Origin: Desulfoluna spongiiphila
Lineage (GTDB): Bacteria; Desulfobacterota; Desulfobacteria; Desulfobacterales; Desulfolunaceae
Direction: 5' to 3'
Length of the DNA stretch: 64,000 nt
Assembly (NCBI RefSeq): GCF_900101345.1
Contig: NZ_FMUX01000020.1
Coordinates: 62,001-126,000 of the forward strand
Position numbers and translations under genes: made by a program. Every line of letters starts with the position of its first letter. Positions within the stretch are counted from its first letter, which is position 1. Shown here piece after piece: positions 6,710-16,182 of this stretch. Under the pieces are notes generated by a model that saw nothing but the letters and a program-made list of their open reading frames with translations, did no database searches and was not told the origin of the DNA.

Positions 6710-9160
6710 TTACTCCCCGTTTTGCAGCACCCCCAGAAGGATCTCCTGAAAATCTGAAAACCGGTAGGGTTTGACGGCAATGGCCTTGATGCCGAACTCT
6801 TCGTAGCGGGACATGATGGGATCGCTGGCGTAGCCGCTGGAGATGATGATCCGGGCCCCGGGGTCCATGGCGAGGATTTTCTCCGAGGCCTCCCGGCCCC
6901 CCATTCCCCCCGGGATGGTCAGGTCCAGGATCACCGCGTCAAAGGGCGTGCCGGCCTCCAGCCGTTGACGGTACGTGCGCACCGTCTCTTCGCCCTCCAC
7001 GGTAAAGGTGGGTTCGATGCCCATCTTGAGCAAAATCGTCTCCAGGATTTTTCGGATCACGGCCTGGTCGTCCAGGATAAGGACATGTGCCCCTTTGGCG
7101 CACTCGTCGGTCCGGGGTTTGGGCCGGTCCTCGGGCGGTTCGGCAGGCAGGGCGTCGGCGGCGGGAAAATCCACGGTGAAGACGGTGCCGACGCCCTGTT
7201 CGGAGTCCACCTTGATGGTGCCGCCGTGTTTGGTGACGATGGCATGGGTGGTGGCAAGGCCCAGGCCGCTGCCTGTGGTTTTGGTGGTGAAGTAAGGATC
7301 GAAGATTTTATCGAGGTGTTCCGGGGGGATGCCGGTGCCGGTATCCTTGACGGTGATGCGGATAAATCGCCCCGATGGTTCCCGGGCGTTTTTTGCCGTC
7401 AAGGTAATGACCCCGCCGGTGGCCATGGCCTGATGGGCGTTGATGATGAGGTTACCCATGATTTGGTTCAGCTGGCCCTTGTCGGCGGCCACGGGCCACA
7501 GGTCCTCGTCGATGGCCGTCTCAAGCCGCGTGTTCAGCCCGTGGGTGGCAAAGGTGGCGGCGTCGGCAAGGGCCTTTCCCACGGGAATGATTTTTCTTAC
7601 GGGGGCTTCATGTTTGGCAAAGGTCAAGAACTGGCCGGTAAGGGCAATGGCCGCCTCCATGGACTCCTCGGCAGAGGCAAGGCATGCAAAGGCTTCATGG
7701 TCTTCCGGCAGGGCCATCTTTGCCATGGAGAGGTTGCCGTAGAGCCCGGTAAGCAGGTTGTTGAAGTCATGGGCGATGCCCCCGGCAAGGATCCCCAGGG
7801 ATTCGAGTTTCTTCATCCTGAGGACCTCTTCTTCGGCCTTTGATTTGTCCGTGATGTCGTTGAAAATGATCACGGCACCGGTGACATGGCCCTTTTCGTC
7901 GCGTATGGGGGCCATGTTGTAGCAGATCCTGCAGGGAGCCTCATTTCGTGACACCAGGGTTGCTTCGGTGGTGATGTTCAGGTGGCCCCGGAGCGCGGGG
8001 TCGGTGAAGTCGGGAAGGGACTGGGGGCGGTCCGTGTGGATGGTTCTGAGGGGGAAAACCTCGGCCATGGGCCTGCCCTCGGCCTCGGAAAGGGACCACC
8101 CGGTCAGGGCCTCGGCCGCCGGGTTGAGGCGGGTGACAACGCCGGTCGTGTCCGCGGTAATAACCCCGTCTCCCATGGAGTCCAGGGTGATGCGCAGGTT
8201 TTCCCTGCTGTCCCGGAGTTTTTTCGTCTGCCTTCCCACCTGTTGCCTCAGGCTGGAGGTCCATGCCCAGAGCAGGAAGATGACGGAAATCACGATGCCG
8301 ACGATGACTTCAATGCTGATGAGGAGCGTGTCCGGCAGCCAGGCACCGCCGGGGCTGACCCAGCGGCGATAAAGTTCCTGGTGCCTGCGCAGGGAGATGC
8401 TGTCCACGGCTTTTTCAAGGATGCCGAAGAGCATCGGGTTGTCGCCGGAGGTGGCCAGGGCCAGGCGGTTTAAAAACCGGGTGCGGTCGGCAATGTGGAG
8501 GTTGGTGAGCCCAAGGTCCTCAATGAGGTAGGAGGCCTCCATGCTGTTGATCACCATGGCATCGCAGGTCCCCGAAGAGACCGCATAAAGGCCCCGGGTG
8601 GCGGTTTCCACGCCGGTGGGGATGACGTGGGGATGGAACCGGTCCAGGGCGGTCCGGAGGGCAAGCGGCTCTGTCGTGCAGAGGGTTTTGCCGGCAAACT
8701 CCGGGATACCTGTTGCCTGGCTTGTTTTCCGGGTAACGACGGCATAGGGCACCTTGACCACAGGGGCGGTGACGAGAAGGGAATCGCTGCGGCTTTTTGT
8801 GCGGCTGACGGTGAGGATGATGACGTGCCGGTTTTTTTCTGCATGGGCAAGGAGTTTATCCCACCGGTCGAAGGAGAGGATGGGCAGCTTCAGGCCCAGG
8901 TGTTTTTCCATGTCATGAAGGTAGTCCACAAACAGGCCGTCGACCTTTTTTTCTTCGTTGCGGAAGGTGAAGGGAGGCCGATTGTCCTGGAGGAGAACCG
9001 TGAGGAGTCCCTTGTTGGACGCAATCCATCCCTGCTCTTCCGGTGTGAGGGGAAGGGGGGCTTGCGTCCGGCACGCCGCAAGGGCAAGGAGGCCGATAAA
9101 AATTCCCGTCAGGCGGTGAAGGCTCCGTCGCCCGACAGCAGGGGCAGGGATGTCTGGCAT
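6710..9160 (-). CDS. Hybrid sensor histidine kinase with periplasmic SBP domain, PAS and receiver
   Basis: 816 residues. Domains in order: signal/lipobox-like N-terminus (LLALAAC, Cys30); bacterial solute-binding family-3 sensor domain (~35-268); membrane helix (~278-300); PAS (~318-435); HisKA with phospho-acceptor His464 in GIAHDFNNLL; HATPase with N-box NLIINAHQAM and G-boxes DTGTGIP and GSGLGLA; receiver domain (~692-815) with phospho-Asp746 in VILDL and conserved Lys797 in VKPY. An SBP domain facing the periplasm suggests it senses a small amino-acid-like ligand. The receiver is at the C-terminus with no output domain. No response regulator lies beside it, so its partner is elsewhere. 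The Cys in the N-terminal segment may simply be part of a signal anchor. Confidence 0.92.
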   Translation of the reverse strand: MPDIPAPAVGRRSLHRLTGIFIGLLALAACRTQAPLPLTPEEQGWIASNKGLLTVLLQDNRPPFTFRNEEKKVDGLFVDYLHDMEKHLGLKLPILSFDRWDKLLAHAEKNRHVIILTVSRTKSRSDSLLVTAPVVKVPYAVVTRKTSQATGIPEFAGKTLCTTEPLALRTALDRFHPHVIPTGVETATRGLYAVSSGTCDAMVINSMEASYLIEDLGLTNLHIADRTRFLNRLALATSGDNPMLFGILEKAVDSISLRRHQELYRRWVSPGGAWLPDTLLISIEVIVGIVISVIFLLWAWTSSLRQQVGRQTKKLRDSRENLRITLDSMGDGVITADTTGVVTRLNPAAEALTGWSLSEAEGRPMAEVFPLRTIHTDRPQSLPDFTDPALRGHLNITTEATLVSRNEAPCRICYNMAPIRDEKGHVTGAVIIFNDITDKSKAEEEVLRMKKLESLGILAGGIAHDFNNLLTGLYGNLSMAKMALPEDHEAFACLASAEESMEAAIALTGQFLTFAKHEAPVRKIIPVGKALADAATFATHGLNTRLETAIDEDLWPVAADKGQLNQIMGNLIINAHQAMATGGVITLTAKNAREPSGRFIRITVKDTGTGIPPEHLDKIFDPYFTTKTTGSGLGLATTHAIVTKHGGTIKVDSEQGVGTVFTVDFPAADALPAEPPEDRPKPRTDECAKGAHVLILDDQAVIRKILETILLKMGIEPTFTVEGEETVRTYRQRLEAGTPFDAVILDLTIPGGMGGREASEKILAMDPGARIIISSGYASDPIMSRYEEFGIKAIAVKPYRFSDFQEILLGVLQNGE

Positions 9161-9326
9161 GGTTTATCTGTCCGGTTGGGGTGCGAGTATGTACCAAGAA
9201 TACCACAGAATATCCGCCTCGTGAAAGGCAGGGACCATCGCATCCCATGGCGGCCACTAAAAATCGACGGAGATGCCTGCTGTGTGACAGGTTTCAGAAG
9301 GCCCCCTTCGGGCCACCGCTGCGAAA

Positions 9327-10751
9327 TCAGGCGTCAACTTCGGGGGTCATGCAGGGGCCGTCGGATTTTTTCTCCAGGCGCCCCATGGAGCAGAAGATAC
9401 CGACGACGCTGACGCCGCTGAAGATGAGAAAACCGGTGCGCATGGCTTCGACAAAGGCGGCGGCGGTCTCATGGGTTACCGGGGCTTTGCCCATGAAAAG
9501 GGTGAGGATAAAGGTGATGACCGTCATTGCGGCAAGCATGCCCACGGTGCGCATGGTGGCGATGAGGCTGGAGGCGATGCCGTAGTCTTTGGGGGTGACA
9601 CTGCCCATGACGCTGGTCATGTTGGGGGATGAAAAAAGGGCGAACCCGATGCCCAAAAGCGCGAGGATCCCCATGAGAAAGTGGATGGAGGTCTCCATCC
9701 CGATGGTGGCGCACAGGGCCAGGGCCACGGTGCAGAGCCCCATGCCGAAGGTGGCGATGCGGGCCGGCGGGAGGGTGTCTGAGAGCCGTCCCGAGACCGG
9801 TGAGAGAACGGCCTGGAGGATGGGCTGCGTCACGAGAATGAGGCCAGCGTTCTGGGGGGAGAGTCCCTTGACCTGCTGGAGGTAGAGGCTGAAGAAAAAG
9901 GTCACGCCGAAGGAGGCCGCGTAGTTGATCAGGGTGGCGATGTTGCTCATGGCAAAGACGCGGTTTTCCAGCAGGAGCCGCACGTTCAGGATGGGGGACT
10001 TGCTTTTGGCCTCCCAGGCGAGAAACCCCACCATGCCCCCAAGACCCAGGGCGAGAAGGGTCGCGTGGATCGTTCCTTCGTTCAGGTGGGTTGCCCCGAA
10101 GATCATGGCAAACAGGGAGCCCATGTATATGAGGCTTCCCGTCCAGTCAAAGGGCATGCCCTCGGCCCCTTTCCACTCCCCTTTGAGGCGGGTGACGGTA
10201 AGGGCAAGGGAGGCCAGCTCCAGGGGCAGGGCGGCAAAAAAGACCCATCGCCATCCGAGATGGGTGACCATGAAGCCCGCCAGGGTAGGGCCTGCAGAGA
10301 GACCCAGGTAGACTGCCGCCACAACGATCCCCATGGCCTTTCCCCGTTTTGACGGGGGGATCACCGAGGAGAGGATCGCCACGCTGGTGGCGGTGACCAT
10401 GGACGCGCCAGCGCCCTGGAGAAACCGACAGAGGATAAAGGCACCGATGGTGGGGGCCATGGCCAGAAACAGGGTGGCCACGGTAAACAGAACCGATCCG
10501 GAGACAAAGATTTTTTTCCGTCCGTGGATGTCACCCATGCGTCCGGCTGGAAGCATGATCAGGGAGACGGCCAGGATGTAAATCATCTCCACCAGGCCGA
10601 GCTGAACCGCCCCGGCAGAGAATTCGTGGCCGATGGCGGGCAGGGCCACGCCCACGGCGGACATCATAAAAGGGGTAAGAAATTGAATCACCGATACCAC
10701 GAAAATGGTGACGGCAGGGGAGAGTGGGGGCTCTGGGGTATATGACTGCAT
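9327..10751 (-). CDS. MFS transporter, DHA2-like drug exporter family
   Basis: 474 residues, about 14 hydrophobic segments. Conserved MFS loop motif GRMGDIHGRKK after helix 2, and an antiporter-type motif in helix 5 (AAVYLGLSAGPTLAGFM). The WRWVFF sequence after it is typical of the EmrB/QacA (DHA2) group, which exports hydrophobic or cationic drugs by proton antiport. It lies 35 bp behind a MarR-type regulator on the same strand, so the two are almost certainly one operon controlled by the regulator. Substrate cannot be read from the sequence. Confidence 0.9.
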   Translation of the reverse strand: MQSYTPEPPLSPAVTIFVVSVIQFLTPFMMSAVGVALPAIGHEFSAGAVQLGLVEMIYILAVSLIMLPAGRMGDIHGRKKIFVSGSVLFTVATLFLAMAPTIGAFILCRFLQGAGASMVTATSVAILSSVIPPSKRGKAMGIVVAAVYLGLSAGPTLAGFMVTHLGWRWVFFAALPLELASLALTVTRLKGEWKGAEGMPFDWTGSLIYMGSLFAMIFGATHLNEGTIHATLLALGLGGMVGFLAWEAKSKSPILNVRLLLENRVFAMSNIATLINYAASFGVTFFFSLYLQQVKGLSPQNAGLILVTQPILQAVLSPVSGRLSDTLPPARIATFGMGLCTVALALCATIGMETSIHFLMGILALLGIGFALFSSPNMTSVMGSVTPKDYGIASSLIATMRTVGMLAAMTVITFILTLFMGKAPVTHETAAAFVEAMRTGFLIFSGVSVVGIFCSMGRLEKKSDGPCMTPEVDA

Positions 10752-10786
10752 GGTACGTTTTGAATCCTTGTCTTTATTCTGTCTGC

Positions 10787-11287
10787 TTAAACGCCTCGGC
10801 CGGTTTGGCCTTTTTTCTGCCTTTCAGGGGCCTGGTTCTTTTCGTGTCGTGCCGTGATCCCATTTGCCATGATGCGGTCCAGCAGGCTGAGGGCCGCCTT
10901 TTTTTCCTGCCCAGAGAGACCGGTCACCAGGGCGTCGGAGGCGGTGTTGAGGACCTCGTAAAACCCGGGTTTCATCTCAAGGGCAAGGGGCGTGATGGAG
11001 ACGAGCTTCTGGCGGCGGTTTTCCGGGTTGATCTCCCGGTTGACGAGCCCTTTTTTTTCAAGCTGGGCCAGGGCGCGAGCCGTGGCGGCCGGATCAATGC
11101 AGAGGGCCTTGGAGAGTTCGTCCTGGGTAACGGGACGCTGCTCGTGGAACAACTCGGCCAGAAAGGGGAACTGGGCTGTGGTGATCCCCAGGGTGAGCAT
11201 TCCGTCCCGTAAAAGGGCGGTGTGGATCCTCTGAATCATGGCAAAACGGTAGCCGAAGGATGTTTTGCGAGAACTGTTGTTCTTCAT
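10787..11287 (-). CDS. MarR family transcriptional regulator
   Basis: 166 residues. Winged helix-turn-helix of the MarR type: VTQDELSKALCIDPAATARALAQLEKKGLVNREINPENRR, here given in two parts as recognition helix DPAATARALAQLEKKG and wing NREINPENRRQK. N- and C-terminal helices form the dimer interface. MarR proteins usually repress their own operon and release DNA on binding phenolic or hydrophobic ligands. The adjacent exporter gene and a 29-bp inverted repeat upstream (11323-11351) fit autoregulation of regulator plus pump. Confidence 0.9.
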   Translation of the reverse strand: MKNNSSRKTSFGYRFAMIQRIHTALLRDGMLTLGITTAQFPFLAELFHEQRPVTQDELSKALCIDPAATARALAQLEKKGLVNREINPENRRQKLVSITPLALEMKPGFYEVLNTASDALVTGLSGQEKKAALSLLDRIMANGITARHEKNQAPERQKKGQTGRGV

Positions 11288-11322
11288 GGCCTGTAACGGT
11301 ACCTTCGCGGAGCAGGGTTATT

Positions 11323-11351
11323 GTTGATATGTCAACTGTTGACATGGCAAC
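11323..11351. promoter_or_regulatory. Probable MarR operator
   Basis: An imperfect inverted repeat: two 13-base arms (11 of 13 positions paired) around CTG, with the core TGTCAACTGTTGACA at 11330-11344. It lies 36 bp upstream of the marR-type start codon. Size and position fit a MarR dimer site; no other regulator gene is near. Confidence 0.7.
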
Positions 11352-11438
11352 GATTAGCGGAGGCGGATGAATTTGTCAAGGGGCTTTTCTGCGGAGAAAT
11401 GGGCGGCCAATGGGGACTTTTTCTTTTGAATGGTTACC

Positions 11439-12773
11439 TTAATGGCTTTTTTGTTCGTACATGGCAAGGTCTGCATGGCTGATGAGGGCCTCCCCGGAGG
11501 TGCCGTCATCCGGGTAGAGGCTGGTGCCGATGCTTGCGCCCACGGAGATTTTTTGCCCGCAGGAAAGGGCAACGGGGGCCTCGATGATACGGCCCACTTT
11601 GGAGGCCATGGCATCGGCGTCGCGTCTTGTGACCATGTCGTGGAAGAGGAGGATAAACTCATCCCCGCCCACCCGAGCGATGATGTCCGACTGGCGGAGG
11701 TTGTCTTTCAGGCGACGGGCCAGGGTGGTCAGCATGGCATCACCGGCCTCGTGTCCGAACCGGTCGTTGATGGGCTTGAAACGGTCCAGATCCACGTACA
11801 AAAGGGTAAAGGCCCGTTTTTTGCGGCGGGAGAGAAGGATCAGCTGGCTGAGGTGCTCTTCCAGGAGGCGTCGGTTGGAGAGGCCGGTGAGGGGGTCCTG
11901 AAGGGCGATAAGGTGAATGCGCCTGTAGGAGTGGAGCAGGGCGCAGACCAGGCTGGAAATGACGAGGGCAAGCAGGAGGCCGGACCATCGGATAAGGGTC
12001 AGGATGGAGGCATGCTCGATCCATCCGGAGCTGGGGACAGCGGCAAGGATCCATGTGCCCATGGGAAGCTTGACGGGCAATATCGCCGCACGGGGGTCAC
12101 TGAAGAGCTGCGGATCCCCGTGGAACACCTCACCGGCCTCGCCGAGGCCGTCTTTTCCCTTGAGCGCATAACGCACCGTGGGGTCCGGGCCCAAAAGGCC
12201 GCTGAACCGGTAAAGGGACTCTTCATCGATGGACACGCTGGCCACACCCCAGTACACGTTGTCCCGGGGGTAGATGGGAATCCGGCTGACAAAGGCCCTG
12301 CCGCCCTGGATCAGGGTTATGGGGCCCGCGATGAGGGCATGCCGGTGTTCCATGGCCCGGGTGATGGCCGCCCATTGGGCGGGGACATCGGCGTAGTGGA
12401 GGCCCAGGGCCTTTTCATTGCCCTTGGTTGGAAAGATGTGGGTGATGACATTGTCCTTGGCCAGGGCGATGCTTCGGATGTGCGTTGCCTGGGCCATGAT
12501 GCTCTCGGCCACGCTTTCAAAGGTATTTACCGGAAAGTCGGGCTCCGACTTGATGACGGCCACCAGTCCCAGGCAGAGGTTCAAGGTGGTGTTGAGTTCC
12601 ACCTCCAGCTGGGTACGGACTGCCCCTGCGTGTTCATAGACCCGGCGATACTGGACATCATGCAGGTGCTGCTGTTCACGCAGGGCGATGTACTGGCTTG
12701 TGCCCAACAGCAGCGCAAAGAGAAGGAGGGGGATGGCAGGGGTGACCCAGGACCCGGTGGGGCGGTAGTTCAT
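11439..12773 (-). CDS. Membrane diguanylate cyclase, CHASE-like sensor + GGDEF
   Basis: 444 residues. Two membrane helices (~13-30 and ~260-281) enclose a ~230-residue periplasmic domain that looks like CHASE (ALAKDNVITHIFPTKGNEKALG and SRIPIYP are typical of that fold). The C-terminal GGDEF domain has the intact active site GGDEF (369-373) and the inhibitory I-site RQSD (360-363) five residues before it, so it should make cyclic di-GMP and be product-inhibited. No EAL or HD-GYP domain. Start chosen from GGAG six bases before ATG. Monocistronic, minus strand. Confidence 0.92.
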   Translation of the reverse strand: MNYRPTGSWVTPAIPLLLFALLLGTSQYIALREQQHLHDVQYRRVYEHAGAVRTQLEVELNTTLNLCLGLVAVIKSEPDFPVNTFESVAESIMAQATHIRSIALAKDNVITHIFPTKGNEKALGLHYADVPAQWAAITRAMEHRHALIAGPITLIQGGRAFVSRIPIYPRDNVYWGVASVSIDEESLYRFSGLLGPDPTVRYALKGKDGLGEAGEVFHGDPQLFSDPRAAILPVKLPMGTWILAAVPSSGWIEHASILTLIRWSGLLLALVISSLVCALLHSYRRIHLIALQDPLTGLSNRRLLEEHLSQLILLSRRKKRAFTLLYVDLDRFKPINDRFGHEAGDAMLTTLARRLKDNLRQSDIIARVGGDEFILLFHDMVTRRDADAMASKVGRIIEAPVALSCGQKISVGASIGTSLYPDDGTSGEALISHADLAMYEQKSH

Positions 12774-13216
12774 GACATACTCCAGGAGCCGATAAACGTG
12801 AACGGCTCCTGAATCAGCTCTGCTCTGGGCAGGGGGTGGATGAAGGGGCCAAACGGGTTGTGATGCGGCAGAAAACAGACGCCTTTTTGCCGTCGCAGTT
12901 TATGGGGTTCAGGAGTTATGGGACCGGGACATGCGGTTGGGGGGAACTCCAATCAGTAACCGTATCTCTGTTTACTATGGATAAAGCAGATGCATGTCAA
13001 CAGGAAAGTGGTTTTTTAGATAGAAAAAAGAGTTAAATGGCGCCGCCCTTTTTTTGCGGTGGGATTCTCCCTGACCCGGATACGTCACCGTCCGAGAGCA
13101 CCTGTATTCACGGCATCAGGGTTGCCGATGCAGTGGCTTGTTCCAACACGCTGATAACGCCGAAGGGTGAGTGAGTCGAGCAGGAAACCGTGGGCTGAAT
13201 TTCTGATATATTCGGG
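12774..13216. other. Gene-free gap, 443 bp
   Basis: I see no convincing coding sequence here. It separates the start of the diguanylate cyclase gene from the 3' end of the lipoprotein gene, so the cyclase promoter should lie at its left edge. No clear sigma-70 or sigma-54 pair was found. Confidence 0.5.
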
Positions 13217-14209
13217 CTAAAGGTTCCAGCCCCAATACCTTAAAAACGTGGGGAAGTCACGCATGTCGGATTTCTCACGGGCCCAGGGTTTGAGACTGGT
13301 GTAGAACAGAATGCCATCTAACCGGGACGTCCCGAGTTTTTTGTCTTCCCCCACCCGCCAGTCAAAGGCCCACCAGCTCATCAGCAGCCGCTCCCGGGAT
13401 TTGTGACTTCCCTTGACGTACCCGTTGCGTGGTCCGGATGTCTCGTAAAAGGAGGTGGTCTCTCCCGTTTTTACGGGGAGGGTTTCAAGGGCGGCCAGGG
13501 GAGCCACCTCGGTTGGGATGCGGCGGTAGTTGACCAGGGCGTGCTTCGGCTCCACCCACATATTTCTGACCCTGTGGGTGGCATCCCGGAGGAGGACCAT
13601 AAGGCGGTAAGCGTCAGGGGATCCCTTGATGTCGATGACCGCCGGAAGATTTTCCGAGTGAACCGTCTGGCGGTCTTTGGGCCAGCCATGGGGCCGGGCT
13701 GCGTCGGCCAGGAAGGTGGTGGGCACGAAGGCGAGGTAACAGCCGCAGGTGTGGACCGTGGTGTAGAGAACCGGCTGCCCGTTTCGGTCCAGTGTGACCA
13801 CCACAATGAGGCCGACATTTTTCCCCTTTCCAAGGTAGTAGGGCAGGAGCCCGCCCGGGGTCTCCTGAAAGTGAACACGGTAGACGAGGTTTGTCCAGGT
13901 CCCGCCGTCTGTGTCAAACCGGCGTGTTTCGGTGTAGACGGTGGCCCTCCAGGGGTCCACCCGGATCTCCTCTTTGCCGTCTTCCCCGGCTTCGGCTGTG
14001 GGCGTACCCACAAGGTTGTAGCGTTTTTCCGGCTCCTCAACGACAAAGGCCGGTGCGTATCGGCTGAGCAGCGTGTCCTCCTCAGGTGGAATGAATGCCA
14101 CAACCCCATGGGGCGTCGGGGGAACGGAGCGGGTGGCACAACTGCCGAACACAAGCAGCAGGAAAATAAGGAGTCCGGCCGGAATACGCCGGTGAGGTTT
14201 GTCGGGCAT
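13217..14209 (-). CDS. Uncharacterised lipoprotein
   Basis: 330 residues from ATG 14209 (GAGGAT upstream); 14224 and 14275 are longer alternatives without ribosome sites. N-terminal signal ending in lipobox VFGSC, so the mature protein is probably a lipid-anchored periplasmic or outer-membrane protein. The rest has no membrane helix and no motif I can name. There is a Cys pair in HTCGCY, an Arg/Trp-rich C-terminus, and a probable beta-rich core. I do not recognise the family. It is a single gene with divergent neighbours across a repeat-rich gap. Confidence 0.75.
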   Translation of the reverse strand: MPDKPHRRIPAGLLIFLLLVFGSCATRSVPPTPHGVVAFIPPEEDTLLSRYAPAFVVEEPEKRYNLVGTPTAEAGEDGKEEIRVDPWRATVYTETRRFDTDGGTWTNLVYRVHFQETPGGLLPYYLGKGKNVGLIVVVTLDRNGQPVLYTTVHTCGCYLAFVPTTFLADAARPHGWPKDRQTVHSENLPAVIDIKGSPDAYRLMVLLRDATHRVRNMWVEPKHALVNYRRIPTEVAPLAALETLPVKTGETTSFYETSGPRNGYVKGSHKSRERLLMSWWAFDWRVGEDKKLGTSRLDGILFYTSLKPWAREKSDMRDFPTFLRYWGWNL

Positions 14210-14476
14210 GGCGGTGATCCTCATGGGGGCTGGCGGGGTGGTCTCTGCCGCCCTCGGTGCGCGCAAGGGGTCCAAGGGAATATGGAGGGCGGGGGGCTGT
14301 ATCTTTCAAATTATACAATGGATTCGGCTGTTGACAATCCCAAAGATGGCCGTTGGTATCGCGGGGTACCTGTGCTGAGGCTTTTTGGGGCGGCGAAAAG
14401 GAGGTTCCAGGGCTCTGTGCTATATCCGTTGAACCCGGTCGCACCTGACAGGGCCTGCCCCGGATGCTTCATGGGA

Positions 14477-14527
14477 AAAACGCATCCGCGACCTGCTTTC
14501 AAGGTAGAACACCTTGCTGCGGGAGGC
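14477..14527 (+). repeat. Degenerate right-end fragment of the class I intergenic element
   Basis: Matches the right end of the class I elements with about 20-25% mismatches (ACGCATCCGCGACCTGCTTT, then a decayed CACCTTG hairpin and CGGGAGGC). It lies 15 bp before the full element at 14543; the same spacing of a decayed right end is seen before the copy at 16183 and outside the copy at 23693-23860. Confidence 0.6.
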
Positions 14528-14542
14528 AGCCAAGTTAAAGAA

Positions 14543-14711
14543 GCCTCCGGCGGCCCTGCCGGGAGCTAAACTTTCAAAAAGTTTAACAAACAGGTCTTAA
14601 TGGCTCTTTTTGAATAAAGTTTTTAAAGGCGGATGTGATTTGACCCGAGGAACGAGGGGCAAAACGCATTCGCAACCTGTTTTCGAGGTGGCACACCTCG
14701 CCGCCGGAGGC
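14543..14711 (+). repeat. Class I intergenic element, copy 1
   Basis: 169 bp bounded by GCCTCCGGCGGC (14543-14554) and GCCGCCGGAGGC (14700-14711), perfect 12-bp terminal inverted repeats. Modules left to right: CCCTGCCGGG-type stem, an AAACTTT/AAAGTTT stem, ACAAACAGGT, then a module beginning GGATGTGATTTGACCCGAGG with a pairing partner CGCATTCG, and a terminal CGAGGTG/CACCTCG hairpin. No open frame and no target duplication seen. Confidence 0.8.
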
Positions 14712-15196
14712 ATTGCTTTTGTTTTTTCCTGCGCCCTCTTGATCCTGTGATTCATCAGACTTTAACCATAGAAGGCTGCTTTTTAGGAGCTGCAGGGTTA
14801 CTTTTTTAACACGTTTTGGCGGTGTTTTTTTTGAACTAGTACTATGCATAGCCGCCGGGTATTCCACCCAGGCAGAATGGCCCCGGAACGAGGGGGGTGG
14901 TCTTTTGCTGCCCGAGGCTACGTGGTTGTGGGGGGGGATTTCTATGGTCATGCGTGTATTTTCGGTGTGCTGTCGTTATGGGGCTTTATCCCCCGGGACT
15001 GGTCCTTTGGGTGCGGCTGGCTCCTGCTGGTTGTGTTTTTGGTAAGGCAAAAAATACTTGACACTTCATACTTGCCGTGGGTAATGAAGAAATTCAAGGC
15101 GGTCTACATGGGAATGGAGCAAGGGCGCACGGATGCGTGGTCATGCACCGGCCTCAGACGGGACACAAATCAATAACCTGGTAAGGACGGGGCAAG
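14712..15196. other. Gap between element copy 1 and the 15197 gene
   Basis: A 110-codon open frame at 14844-15176 with a hydrophobic middle exists but has no ribosome site and no recognisable relatives, so it is not called. TTGACA at 15058-15063 with GTAATG 17 bases later (15081-15086) is a possible promoter for the two genes that follow. Confidence 0.35.
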
Positions 15197-15409
15197 ATGA
15201 TACCTGAAGAACACGGGCACATACTCAAGAAGATTGAAGCGTTGTACGAAGACCTTTATCTGCATGACGGTTTCGGGCGCATGGAACTGGAAATGCGGTT
15301 CCTTAAAAAAGGGCAGAAGGAGATTATTGTCCGGTGCGGGAAAGATTACCGGTTTGTGGTGGATTTTGTTCCGCCGGCGGCTGATGGCTCCCATGCAGCC
15401 GGGTCCTGA
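15197..15409 (+). CDS. Small hypothetical protein
   Basis: 70 residues, cytoplasmic, charged N-terminal half (HILKKIEALYEDLYLHDGFG) then a short beta-like segment (EIIVRCGKDYRFVVDFV). AAGGA lies about nine bases before the ATG. I do not recognise the family; the residue pattern is protein-like rather than a shadow frame. It is 69 bp upstream of a DUF4405 membrane protein on the same strand, probably one transcript. Confidence 0.6.
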   Translation: MIPEEHGHILKKIEALYEDLYLHDGFGRMELEMRFLKKGQKEIIVRCGKDYRFVVDFVPPAADGSHAAGS

Positions 15410-15478
15410 GGTTCCTGTCTGTTCATTTTTGTGCCGGGACAGGCTCCCGGCTGATGGCCTCTTTGACGTGGAGAGAGT

Positions 15479-16111
15479 ATGTCCTTGAAGAAAACCACCT
15501 CGTTGACCCTGCTGTTTTCCTTTGTTGTTCTGACGGTGTCGTCCATTGTGTTGTATGTCATGCCCCATGGCCGGGTGGCGTATTGGGCGGACTGGCACTT
15601 CTGGAGGCTTGCCAAAGGGGACTGGGACAACATCCATATCAACAGCGGCCTGTTGTTTCTTGCGGCGGCCTGCCTGCATTTGGCCCTGAACTGGCGCCTG
15701 ATCCTTGCCTATGTCGGCAGGAAGGTGAAGGGGCTGCGGCATGTGTCCGTGGAGTGTGCCGGGGCCTTCGTCCTGACCCTTGCCGTGGTGCTGGGAACGG
15801 TGCTGATGCTCCCGCCCTTTACCTTTACCGTGGAACTGAGCGACACCCTGAAAGACCGTGGGGAACGCAGGTACGGAACGCCGCCATACGGCCATGCCGA
15901 GCTGTCGTCCATTGATGTCTTGTCCCGGAGAATGGGGCTGGACCCCGGGGTCAGCCTACGGAACCTTGCCGCAAGCGGGATGACCGTGGCGGGCGGGGAC
16001 CGAAGCCTCCGTGAGGTCGCACAGGAGAACCGGACCACCCCCAAGGCGATCTATGACGTGATGCGCCGGGGACAGAGTGAACGGAAAAAGGGGCGCAGGA
16101 CACAGCCCTGA
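15479..16111 (+). CDS. DUF4405 membrane protein
   Basis: 210 residues with three clear membrane helices (~8-28, ~55-75, ~92-115). The helix-1 region SSIVLYVMPHGRVAYW and the HINSGLLFLAAACLHLALNW segment, with conserved His residues, match the DUF4405 / cytochrome b-like transmembrane family; those His could hold haem, but this is inference. The soluble C-terminal half is about 100 residues and carries a short helix-turn-helix-like stretch (EVAQENRTTPKAIYDVMRRG). GGAGAG precedes the start. Such proteins are common in sulfate reducers, role unknown. Confidence 0.75.
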   Translation: MSLKKTTSLTLLFSFVVLTVSSIVLYVMPHGRVAYWADWHFWRLAKGDWDNIHINSGLLFLAAACLHLALNWRLILAYVGRKVKGLRHVSVECAGAFVLTLAVVLGTVLMLPPFTFTVELSDTLKDRGERRYGTPPYGHAELSSIDVLSRRMGLDPGVSLRNLAASGMTVAGGDRSLREVAQENRTTPKAIYDVMRRGQSERKKGRRTQP

Positions 16112-16182
16112 CGACCAAGGGCTTTTGACCCGATATGTCCCCTTTTCTATCGCCTCGCCGCCGGAGGTGTGCGGTTAAAGAT

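Noticed and set aside
6710..9160. Two-component pair with a partner regulator
   Set aside because: No response regulator gene is adjacent; the kinase has its own receiver and is an orphan.
14844..15176. 110-codon frame with a hydrophobic centre
   Set aside because: No ribosome site, no recognised family, and it overlaps a probable promoter. It could be a remnant of a membrane protein, but evidence is too thin.
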